A stretch of DNA of 64,000 nt. It comes from Plantactinospora sp. KBS50 (lineage in GTDB: Bacteria > Actinomycetota > Actinomycetes > Mycobacteriales > Micromonosporaceae). Shown one piece after another: positions 1 to 33,900 of this stretch. The stretch is taken from assembly GCF_002285795.1 (NCBI RefSeq), contig NZ_CP022961.1, positions 4,158,001 through 4,222,000 of the forward strand, read 5' to 3'. Position numbers and translations under genes: made by a program. Under the pieces are notes generated by a model. It saw nothing but the letters and a program-made list of their open reading frames with translations. It searched no databases and had not been told where the DNA came from. The stretch's first letter is position 1. Each line of letters opens with the position of its first letter.

Positions 1-2
1 CC

Positions 3-3000
3 ACGCTGCACAACGCGGGCGTCACCACCTACGTGGAACTCGGACCCGACAACACCCTCACCACCCTCACCACCGCCTGCCTCCCCGACGACCACCAGTC
101 CACCGTCGTCCCCACCAACGAACCCGCACGAACCCGCGCCCACCTGCACGTCCACGGACACCACCTGACCATCCCCACCACCCCCGGCCAACACACCGAC
201 CTCCCCACCTACCCCTTCCAACGCCAGCTCTACTGGCTGCGCCCGGCCGCCACCGGCACCGCCACCAGCCTCGGCCTGGCCACCGCCGACCACCCGCTGC
301 TGTCGGCCGCGACCGAACTGCCGGACGGCGGCCACCTGTTCACCGGCCGGATCGGCCTCGCCAGCCACGCGTGGCTGGCCGACCACGCCATCCACGACGC
401 GGTCCTGCTCCCGGCGACCGGCTTCGTCGAGCTGGCGTTGTACGCCGCCGACCAGGCCGGGGCGGAGGGCCTGGGCGAGCTGACGTTGCAGGCGCCGCTG
501 ATCCTGCCCGCGCAGGGCGCGGTCCAACTGCGGGTGCAGGTCGGCCCGGCCGGGGACGACGGCGACCGGACGATCGCCATCCACTCCCGGCCGGAGAAGG
601 CACCGGCCGGGACCGGCTGGACCACCCACGCCACCGGCACCGCCGGCGGCACCGGCACCGCCGCGCCGGAGGACACCACCCCGGCGCCGGGCGCCGAGAC
701 CGTACGGCTCGACGGCCTGTACGACGCGCTGGCGGTCCGCGGCTACGGCTACGGGTCCCGCTTCCGCGGCCTGGAGGCGGTGTGGCGGGACGGCGAGACG
801 CTCTACGCCGACGTCGCGCTGCCGGCCGGGGTGGACCCGGCCGGGTTCGGCGTACACCCGGCCCTGCTGGACGCGGCCCTGCACCCGATGCTGCTGGACG
901 TCGCCGGGCGCGACAACGGCGCGGACGGGGAGATCCTGCTGCCGTTCGCGTGGAGCGGCGTGACCCTGCACGCGACCGGGGCCACCCGGTTCCGGCTGCG
1001 GGTGACCCCGATCGGTCCGGACACGGTGCGCCTGACCGCGGTGGACGGCACCGGCGCCCCGGTGGTACGGGTGGAGTCGCTGACCGCCCGGCCGGTCACC
1101 CGGGCGCAGATCGCCGACGCCCGGGTCACCGTCGCCGATCCGCTCTACGCGACGACCTGGACCGCGGACGGGGCCGGTGCGGACGGGCCGGACCGGATCG
1201 GCGCGCTGCGGGAGTTCCCGGGCGCGACGGTCTACCGGGATCCGAAGGAGGTGGCCGGGGACACCGGCCGGCCGCCGGTGGTGCTGGCCGTCGTGCCGCC
1301 CGGCCGGACCGCCGCCGACCGCGGGCCGGCCGAGGATGTCCTGCGGCTGGTGCAGGACTGGCTCGCCGACGACCGGCTGGCCGACACCCGGTTGGCGGTC
1401 GTCACCACCGGGGCGGTCTGCACCCGTACCGGGGAAGATGTTTCTGATCTTGCGGCGGCGGCGGTCTGGGGCTGGTCCGGACCGCGCAGAGCGAGCACCC
1501 GGACCGGTTCTGGCTGCTGGACTCGGACGTTCCGGCAGCGGCGCTGCCGGCGGCCCTGCTCCGGCGGGCGCTGGCCGGCGTGGAGCCGCAGCTGGCGATC
1601 CGGGCCGGGGAGATCCTGCTGCCCCGGCTGGCCGCCGTGCCGCCGGCCCACGGCGACGCGCCCGCGGCCGGCGGGGACGCGGCCGGCGGCGGGAACGCGG
1701 CGGCGCTGGACCCTGACGGCACCGTGCTGGTCACCGGCGGCACGGGCGCGCTCGGCGCGCTGCTGGCCCGGCACCTGATCACCGCGCACGGCGCGCGGCG
1801 GCTGCTGCTGACCGGCCGGCGCGGGCCGGCCGCCCCCGGCGCCGCGCAACTGCGGGCCGAACTGTCCGCGCTCGGCGCCGAGGTCACCATCGCCGCCTGC
1901 GACGCCGCGGACCGGGACGAACTGGCGGCGCTGCTGGCCGGACACCGGCTGACCGCGGTGGTACACGCGGCCGGGGTGCTGGACGACGGCGTGCTCACCG
2001 ACCTGAACCCGCCGCGGCTGGCCAACACGATGCGCCCCAAGGTGGACGCGGCGTGGCACCTGCACGAGCTGTCCCAGGGGCACGACCTGGCCGCGTTCGT
2101 CGTGTACTCGTCGGTCTCCGGGGTGCTGGGCGGCCCGGGGCAGGCGAACTACGCGGCCGCGAACGCCTGGCTGGACGGCCTCGCCGCGTACCGGCACGCC
2201 CGCGGGCTGCCCGCCACCTCGCTGGCCTGGGGGCTCTGGGCTGCGGGCATGGGTGGCACCCTCGACCCGGCCGGCGCGGCCCGGATCGCGGCCTCCGGCG
2301 TGCTGCCGCTGACCACCGAGCAGGGGCTGGCGTTCTTCGACGCCGCGCTGCGGCTGCCGGAGCGGCCCGCCCTGGTCGCGGCCCGGCTCGACCTGGCCCG
2401 GCTGCGCGGCCGGGCATCGGCGGGACCGGTGCCGCCGCTGCTGCGCGGCCTGGTCCGGGCGCCGGCCCGGCGGAGCGCCCAGACGGCCGCGGCGGACGCC
2501 GAGGCGCTGTCCCGGCGGCTGGCGACGCTCCCCGACGACGACCGGCGCCGGGTCCTGCTGGACCTGGTCCGCGGCACGATGGCCGCCGCGCTCGGGCACG
2601 ACCGGCCGGAGAGCATCGAGGCCGAGCGCGGCTTCCTGGACATGGGCTTCGACTCGCTGACCGCGGTGCAGTTCCGCAACCGGCTGGCCGGGGCGGTGGG
2701 CGTACGGCTGCCGGCCACCATCCTGTTCGACTACCCGACGCCGACCGCGCTGGCCGGACACCTGCTGGGCCGGATCGTCCCGGCGCCGGCCGCGGCCGGG
2801 CCCGCCGGACCGCCGACGGACGGCTCGGTGCTGGCGGACCTGGACCGGCTGGAGGCCCGGATGCCCGGCCTGCTGCCGGACGCGCTCGGCCCGCTCGCCA
2901 CCCGCCTGCAGACCCTGCTCGCCCGGGTGCACGCCGCCCGCGGCAACGGCGCGTCGGTCGCCGACCGCATCGACACCGCCAGCGACGACGAGATGTTCGA

Positions 3001-3031
3001 CCTGATCGACAAAGAGCTCGGCATCTCCTGA
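3..3031 (+). CDS. Modular type I PKS A, 3' part (AT end-DH-KR-ACP-docking tail)
   Basis: This is the last part of a polyketide synthase gene that begins upstream of the window. Visible are the C-terminal end of an acyltransferase (to about 235, closely matching the end of the malonyl-type AT of module B4), DH (about 270-1110), KR (about 1140-2290; GGTGALG at about 1735, LDD B-type motif at about 1980, catalytic Tyr in QANYAAAN at about 2150), ACP ([10 protein letters not shown] at about 2640) and a C-terminal docking tail ending [14 protein letters not shown]. The DH keeps the [10 protein letters not shown] aspartate, but its HxxxGxxxxP motif has Asp for Gly and its YGP motif reads YGS, so activity is uncertain. 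One base is missing near 1471 in the stretch coding VWGL, moving the frame from 3 to 2; I treat this as a sequence error. Stop TGA at 3029-3031. Expected product step: B-type hydroxyl, then an alkene if DH works. Confidence 0.93.
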
Positions 3032-3074
3032 CGTGACACCGCTCAGCACGCCGGATCCGGAGGAATGAAGGTTC

Positions 3075-24919
<21,845 letters not shown>

Positions 24920-24975
24920 CCTCCATCGACCATCCCACGACCGCTGCACCGACGACGAGATCCGGAGCACCTGTG

Positions 24976-27900
24976 ATGCCTGCCGACAATGTGGCCGAGA
25001 CGACGAACCCGAGGACCGAGCCGGCGCGTACCGACGAGAAGCTCCGCGACTATCTGCGGCGCGCGACGGCCGACCTGCGGCAGGCCAACCGGCGGGTGCG
25101 GGAGCTGGAGTCACGGGATCACGAGCCGATCGCCATCGTGGCGATGAGCTGTCGCTATCCCGGCGGGGTCGGGTCGGTCGCGGACCTGTGGCGGCTGCTG
25201 GCGACCGGCGGGGACGCCGTCGGCGAATTCCCGGCCCGGCCCGGCTGGGACGCCGACGAGCTGTACGACCCGGACCCGGACGCCTCGGGCAGGTCGTACG
25301 TCCGGGAGGGCGGGTTCCTGCACGGGGCGAGCGAGTTCGACGCGGACTTCTTCGGGATCAGCCCGCGGGAGGCGCTGGCGATGGACCCGCAGCAGCGGCT
25401 GCTGCTGGAAACCTCGTGGGAGGTGTTCGAGGCGGCCGGGATCGATCCCGAGTCGCTGCGCGGCAGCGCGACCGGGGTGTTCATCGGCGCGACCGGCCAG
25501 GACTACATGGTGCGGTTGATGCAGGGCCTGGAAAGCGTCGAGGGGTACGTCGTGACCGGCAGCTCGGCGAGCGTCGCGTCGGGCCGGATCGCCTACACGT
25601 TCGGCCTGGAGGGTCCGGCGGTCACCGTCGACACGGCCTGCTCGTCGTCGCTTGTCGCCATGCACCTGGCCGGGCAGGCGCTGCGCGGCGGGGAGTGCGA
25701 CCTGGCCCTGGCCGGTGGCGCCACGGTGATGGCGACGCCGGGGCTGTTCACCGAGTTCAGCCGGCAGCGCGGGCTGGCCCGGGACGGCAGGTGCAAGTCG
25801 TTCGCGGCGGCGGCCGACGGGGTCGGCTGGGGCGAGGGCGCCGGCATGCTCGTCCTGGAACGGCTCTCCGACGCCCAACGCAACAACCACCCGATCCTGG
25901 CCGTGGTGCGCGGGTCGGCGGTCAACCAGGACGGCGCCAGCAACGGGCTCACCGCCCCCAACGGACCGTCCCAGCAGCGCGTCATCCGGCAGGCCCTCGC
26001 CAACGCCCGACTCACCTCCTCCGACGTGGACGCGGTCGAGGCGCACGGCACCGGCACCACGTTGGGCGACCCGATCGAAGCCCAGGCACTGCTGGCCACC
26101 TACGGGCAGGACCGGACCGCGGACCGGCCGCTGTGGCTGGGCTCGATCAAGTCGAACATCGGGCACGCGCAGGCCGCCGCCGGCGTGGCCAGCGTGATCA
26201 AGATGGTCCAGGCCATGCGGCACGATCTGCTCCCGCAGACCCTGCACGTGGATGCCCCGTCGCCGCACGTCGACTGGTCGGCCGGAAACATCACCCTGCT
26301 CACCGAGCCCCAACCCTGGCAACGCAACGGGCATCCGCGCCGCGCCGGGGTGTCCTCGTTCGGCATCAGCGGCACCAACGCACACATCATCATCGAAGAA
26401 CCACCCGCCCCCGCCGACGAACCGGAGCAGCCGGCGACGGAGCCCCGGCCGGAGCAGGCCGGGCCGAAGCAGGCCGGGCCGGAGCAGGCCGGGCCGCAGC
26501 CGGAGTCCGACGGTCCGGAGTCGGTCGGCGCGCCGGCGCCGTGGCTGCTGTCGGCCAAGACCCCCGCCGCGCTCACCGAACTGGCCACCCGACTCGCCAC
26601 CGTCGTCCCCGACCGCAACGGCGACGACGTCGCCCACACCCTCGCCCGCCGTGCCCAACACCCGCACCGCGCCGTGATCCTCGCCGACCACCGGGACGCC
26701 CTGGCCGCTCTCGCCGCCGGCGACCAACACCCCGCTCTGGTACGCGGCACCGCCCGACCCGCCGGGAAGATCGCCTTCCTCTGCACCGGCCAGGGCAGCC
26801 AACACCCCAACATGACCAACCACCACGACGACCCCGTCTTCATCGCCGCCCTGGACACCGTCTGCGCCGAACTCGACAAACACCTCGACCGGCCGTTGCG
26901 CCAGGTCATGTCCGACCCCGACCTGATCAACGAAACCCGCTACACCCAGCCCGCCCTGTTCGCCCTGCACGTCGCGCAGCATGCCCTGGTCACCAGCTGG
27001 GGAATCACCCCCGACTACCTCACCGGACACTCCATCGGCGAACTCTCCGCCGCCCACCTCGCCGGCATCCTTTCGCTGGCCGACGCCGCGCTGCTGGTCA
27101 CCACCCGCGGACGACTCATGCAAACAGCCACCCCCGACGGCCTCATGACCGCCATCGAAGCCACCGAAACCGAACTCGCCCCCATGCTCGACCCAGACAA
27201 GGTCAGCATCGCCGGACTCAACTCCCCCACCAACACCGTCATCTCCGGCCACCCCGACACCGTCACCGCCATCGCCGACCACTGGGCCAAACTCGGACGA
27301 CGAACCAAGCGGTTGACCACCTCACACGCCTTCCACTCCCCCACATGGATTCGATCCTCGCCGAATTCCAGGCCATCGCGGAAAGCGTCACCTACCACCC
27401 GGCCCACACCCCGATCATCTCCAACCAGACCGGCGACGTAGCCCCCACCACCGACGCCACCTACTGGACCCGACACATCCGCAACACCGTCCGCTACACC
27501 GACATGATCACCACCCTGCACAACGCGGGCGTCACCACCTACCTGGAACTCGGACCCGACAACACCCTCAGCGCACTCACCACCGCCTGCCTCCCCACGA
27601 CACCACCGCCACCATCACCACCGCCCACCTCGGCCACCACACCCACGCCACCCTCCACAACGCCGGACACCCGACCACCTGGACCACCAACACCACCACC
27701 GCCGGCCGGCACACCGAACTACCCACCTACCCCTTCCAACGCCAGCCGTACTGGGTGCAGGGCCGCCCCGGCGACGCCGGCGGCCTGGGGCTGGGCGGGA
27801 CCACCCACCCCTGCTCGGGGCGGCGTTGCCGCTGGCCGGCGAGGACGGCTGGGTGTTCACCGGCCACCTCAGCCTGAAGAGCCACCCCTGGCTGGCCGGG

Positions 27901-30900
27901 CACGCCGTGCACGGCACGGTGCTGCTGCCGGCCACCGCGTTCGTCGACCTGGCGCTGCACGCCGCCGACCAGGTCGGGTCCGCCGGCGTCGACGAGTTGC
28001 TGCTGGAGGCGCCGCTGGTGCTGGACCCGCGCGGCGGCGTCCACCTGCAGACCTCGGTGGGCGCGCCGGACGAGCGGGGCGCCCGGACGGTGGCCGTGCA
28101 CTCCCGGCCGGCCGCCGACGATCAGGCACCGTGGGTACGGCACGCGAGCGGCATGCTGCGCCCGGCCGGTTCGGAGCCCGCCGAGGCCGCGCAGGCGGAC
28201 CTGTCCGGGCCGTGGCCGCCGGAGGACGCCACGCCGGTGGACGTGTCCCGGCTCTACCCCGAGCTGGCCGCGGCGGGGCTCGGCTACGGCCCGGCCTTCC
28301 AGGGCGTCCATGCCGCGTGGCGCGTCGGCGACGTCGTCTACTCGGACGTCCGGCTGCCCGACGACGCGGACCCGGACGGCTTCGGCGTACACCCGGCGCT
28401 GCTCGACGCGGCCCTGCACGGCATGGTGCTCGGCGCCGCCGCCCGGGACGCGGCGGATCCGGCGATCCGGTTGCCGTTCGCCTGGTCCGGCGTGACGCTG
28501 CTGGCCGGCGGCGCCACCCGGCTGCGGGTCCGGCTGGCGCCGGCGCCCACCGGCGACGCGGTCTCGGTGCAGGTCGCCGACGCGTCCGGCGCCCCGGTCG
28601 CGTCGATCGAGTCGCTGTCGCTGCGGGCGGTCTCGGCCGAGCAGTTGGCCGCGGCGGGTCCGCGCGCGGACGGCTCGCTGTACGAGGTGCGCTGGGTGCC
28701 GGTGCGGCAGGCCGACGAGCCGGACGAGGCCGCGCCGGTGGTGCTGGGCGCCGGGGAGTACCCGGACGCCGATGCGCTGTTCGCCGCCCTGGACGCCGGG
28801 CGGGAGACGCCGGGAGAGGCGCCGGGGAAGGCGCCGATGGAGGCGCCCGGGACGGTGGTGGCGGCGGTACCGGCCGGTGAGTCCGGAGCCGATCACGGGC
28901 CGACCAACTGGACGCTGGAGCTGCTCCGCCGGTGGCTGGCCGAGGACCGGCTGGCCGGTACGACGCTGGTGCTGCGTACCTGGAACGCCGTCGCGGCCCA
29001 GCCCGGCGACCGGTTGGACGATCCGGCGCAGGCCGCGGTCTGGGGTCTGGTACGGGTCGCCCAGAACGAGCATCCGGGTCGGTTCGTGCTGGTGGACGGC
29101 GCGGCGGAGGTCGTGTCGTCGCTGCCTGCCCTGCTCGCTACCGGTGAGCCGCAGTTGGCCGTGCGGGACGGTATCGCCTACGCACCACGCCTGACCCGCA
29201 CCACCGACACACCACCCCTACCCACCCCGACGGCCCCTGGCAACTCGGCGTCACCACCCCCGGCACCCTCGACAACCTCGCCCTCCTACCCGCACCCCAA
29301 CAAACCGAACCCCTCGCCCCCGGACAGGTCCGCATCGCCGTCCGCGCCGCCGGCCTCAACTTCCGCGACATCCTCATCGCCCTGGACATGTACCCCGGCA
29401 CCGCCACCATCGGCGGCGAAGCCGCCGGCATCATCACCCACACCGCCGACGACGTCACCACCCTCACCCCCGGCCAACCCGTCATGGGCCTCTTCACCGG
29501 CGCCATGGGACCCACCGCCACCACCGACCAACGACTGGTCGCCCCCATCCCACCGGGCTGGACCTTCGCCGAAGCCGCCGCCGCGCCGATCGTCTTCCTC
29601 ACCGCCTGTTACGCGCTGACCCGGCTGACCGTGCTGCGGCCCGGTGAGCGGATCCTGATCCACGCCGCGACCGGCGGGGTCGGCACCGCCGCCGTGCAAC
29701 TGGCCCGGCACCTCGGCGCCGACGTCTACGCGACCGCCAGCCAGCCCAAGTGGGCGACGCTGCGCGGCCAGGGTGTCAGCGAGGACCGGATCGGCAACAG
29801 CCGGACGCTGGACTTCGAGCGGCAGTTCCTGGACGCCACCGACGGCGCCGGCATGCACGTCGTCCTCGACTGCCTCGCCCGCGAATTCGTCGACGCCTCG
29901 CTACGCCTGCTGCCGCACGGCGGCCACTTCCTGGAGATGGGCAAGACCGACATCCGCAAGCCAGCCGAGGTCGCCGCCGCCCACCCCGGGGTGGAGTACC
30001 AGGCCTTCGACATGGTCGACGCCGGCCCCGATCTGGTCGCCGAGATGTTCGGTGAACTCGGCGAACTGTTCGCCTCCGGCACGCTCCGGCCGCTGCCGGT
30101 CACCGCCTTCGACATCCACCACGCCCCCACCGCCTTCCGCTACCTCAGCCAAGCCCGACACACCGGCAAAGTCGTCCTCACCATCCCCCCACCCTCAACC
30201 CCACCGACACCATCCTCATCACCGGCGGCACCGGCGCCCTCGCCACACACCTCGCCCGCCACCTCGTCACCCACCACGGCATCCGCAAACTCATCCTCAC
30301 CAGCCGACGCGGACCACACGCCCCCGGCGCCACCCAACTCCACACCGAACTCACCAACCACGGCGCCCACATCACCATCACCCCCTGCGACACCACCAAC
30401 CCCCAAACCCTCACCACCCTCATCAACAACCACCAACCCACCCACATCATCCACACCGCCGCCACCCTCCACGACACCCTCATCACCAACCTCACCCCCA
30501 ACAACTCCACACCGTCCTAACCACCAAAGCCGACACCGCCTGGCACCTCCACCAACTCACCAAAAACCACCCCCACACCACCCTCATCACCTACTCCTCC
30601 ATCGCCGGCACCCTCGGCAACCCCGGACAAGCCAACTACGCCGCCGCCAACACCTACCTCGACGCCCTCGCCCAACACCGCCACACCCAAGGCCTACCCA
30701 CCCTCTCCCTCGCCTGGGGACTCTGGGAGGAACCCGCCGGCATGGCCGGCGAGGGCACCCGGCGCCCGGCGGGTCGGGGCGGGCTCGCCGCGCTGACCGC
30801 CGCGCAGGGGCTGGCCCTGTTCGACGCGGCGCTGCACGCCGCCCGGCCGGCGGTGGTGCCGGCCCGGCTGGACGCCCGGGCGCTGCGCGCCCTCTCCGGC

Positions 30901-33900
30901 GCGGTGCCGCCGATCCTGCGCGGCCTGGTCCGCGGGCCGGCCCGGCGGGCCGCCAACACGGACACCGCAGACGGCGACGCGCTGCGCGACCGGTTGGCCG
31001 GGCTGGGCGAGGCGGAGCAGACCCGGCTGCTGGTGGACCTGATCCGTACGCACATCGCGGCCGTCCTCGGCCACGCCTCGGCGAACGACATCGACCCGGA
31101 GCGGCCGTTCTCCGAACTCGGTTTCGACTCGCTGACCGGGGTGGAGCTGCGCAACCGGCTGAACGCGGCCACCGGGCTGCGGATGTCGCCGACCGCGGTC
31201 TTCGACTACCCCACGCCGGCGGCGCTCGGCGGCTTCCTGCGCACCGAGTTCGGCGGCACCCGCGCGAAGACCACCACCCGCCGGGCCGCGGCCACCAGCC
31301 GGCCGGCCGACGAGCCGGTGGCCATCGTCGGGATGGCCTGCCGGTTCCCCGGCGGCGCGGACAGCCCCGAGCAGCTGTGGCAGGTGCTGTCCGGCGGCGT
31401 GGACGCGATCGGCCGGTTCCCGGACCGGCCCGGCTGGAACACCGCCGACCTGTACGACCCGGACCCGGGCGCGCCCGGCAAGACGTACGCGCTGGAGGGT
31501 GGCTTCGTCCCGCACGCGGCCGACTTCGACGCCGACTTCTTCGGCATCAGCCCCCGGGAGGCAATCGCCACCGACCCGCAGCAGCGGCTGCTGCTGGAGA
31601 CCACCTGGGAGGCGCTGGAGCGGGCCGGGATCGATCCGGCGACCCTGCGCGGCAGCAACACCGGCGTCTTCGCCGGGGTGATCGCGCAGGCGTACGGCAG
31701 CACCTCGCCGGCCTCCTCCGGCGCCGAGGGTTACCTGATGATCGGCACCACCACGAGCATCGCCTCCGGCCGGATCGCCTACACCTTCGGCTGGGAGGGA
31801 CCGGCCGTCACGGTCGACACCGCCTGCTCGTCCTCGCTCGTCGCGCTGCACCTGGCCTGCCAGGCGATCCGCAGCGGCGAGTGCGACATGGCGGTCGCCG
31901 GCGGCACCACCATCATGGCCAGCCCGGCGATCTTCACGGAGTTCAGCCGGCAGCGCGGGCTGGCCCCGGACGGCCGGTGCAAGTCCTTCGCCGCGGACGC
32001 GGACGGCACCGGCTGGGGTGAGGGCGCCGGCGTGGTGCTGGTGGAGCGACTCTCCGACGCCCAGCGCAACGGGCATCCGATCCTGGCCGTGGTGCGCGGG
32101 TCGGCGGTCAACCAGGACGGCGCCAGCAACGGGCTCACCGCCCCCAACGGACCGTCGCAGCAGCGGGTGATCCGGCAGGCCCTCGCCAACGCCCGCCTCG
32201 AAACCTCCGACGTGGACGCCGTCGAGGCGCACGGCACCGGCACCAAGCTCGGCGACCCGATCGAGGCCCAAGCGCTGCTGGCCACCTACGGGCAGGACCG
32301 GCCCGCGGACCGACCCCTGTGGCTCGGCTCGATCAAGTCGAACATCGGCCACACCCAGGCCGCCGCGGGCATCGCCGGCGTCATCAAGCTGACCCTCGCC
32401 CTGCAACACGGCCAACTGCCGAAGACCCTGCACGCCGACGCCCCGAGCCCACACGTGGACTGGAGCACCGGGAACGTCTCGCTGCTGAGCGAGGCGCAGC
32501 CGTGGCAACCGAACGGACGGCCCCGCCGGGCGGCGGTCTCCTCCTTCGGGATCAGCGGCACCAACGCGCACGTCATCATCGAGCAGGCGCCGCAGGACGC
32601 GGTCGCCGACGAGCCGGCGCCGCCGGCGCCGGCACCGGTCGCCTGGCTGCTCTCCGCCCGCACCGAGCAGGCGCTGCTGGACCAGGCCGGGCAGCTCGCG
32701 GCCGCCGTGCGGGCGCAACCCGCGCTCCGCCCGGCCGACGTGGCGCAGACCCTGGCCACCGGCCGCGCCCGGCACCCGCACCGCGCCGTCGTCGTCGGCA
32801 CCGACCGGGACGAGCTGCTGGCCGGCCTGTCCGCGCTGCCCACCGAGGCCGGCGCCGCGGGCCTGGTACGCGGCAGCGCCGACGGCCCGGCCGGCCCGAT
32901 CGCCTTCGTCTTCCCCGGCCAGGGCTCGCAGTGGGCCGCCATGGCCGCCGGACTGCTGGCCACCGCGCCGGTCTTCGCCCAGCACATCGAGGCGTGCGCC
33001 GCCGTCCTCGACCCGCTCACCGGCTGGTCGCTGCTGGAGCTGCTGCGCGGGACGCCGGACGCGCCCCCGCTGGAACGCGCCGACGTGGTGCAGCCGGCGC
33101 TGTTCGCCGTGATGACCTCGCTGGCCCGGCAGTGGCAGGCCCTCGGGGTACGCCCGGACGCCGTCATCGGCCACTCGCAGGGCGAGATCGCCGCCGCGTA
33201 CATCGCCGGGGCGCTCAGCCTCGCCGACGCCGGCCGGGTGGTGGCGCTGCGCAGCCAGGCCCTCGCCGCGATCGCCGGCCTGGGCGGCATGGTCTCGCTG
33301 CCGCTGCCCGCCGACCAGACCGAGAAGCTGATCGCCGGCTGGGACGGCCGGATCGGCGTGGCCGCGGTCAACGGCCCGGCCGCCACCGTCGTCTCCGGCG
33401 ACGCCGCCGCGCTGGCGGAGCTGCTGGCCGGTTGCGAGGCCGACGGCGTGCGCGCCCGCCGGATCCCGGTCGACTACGCCTCGCACTCGCACCACGTCGA
33501 GGCGATCCAGGACCGGCTGCGGGAGGTGCTGGCCGGGATCGAACCGCGGCCGGCGCAGGTGGCCTTCTACTCGACGCTGACCGGCGAGCAGATCGACACG
33601 GCCACGCTGGACGCCGACTACTGGTACGCCAACCTGCGCCACCAGGTCCGGTTCGCCCCGGCCGCCCGGGCGCTGCTGGACGCCGGTTTCCGGCACTTCG
33701 TCGAGTGCAGCCCGCACCCGGTGCTCACCACCGGATTGCAGGACACCGCCGAACAGGCCGGCATCGAGGCCACCGTGACCGGCACGCTGCGCCGGGACGA
33801 GGGCGACTGGACCCGGCTGCTGATCTCCGCCGGTGCGCTGGCCGTGCGCGGCGTGGAGGTGGACTGGGCGCCGGTGCTCGCGCCGCTGCGGCCGCGGCGG

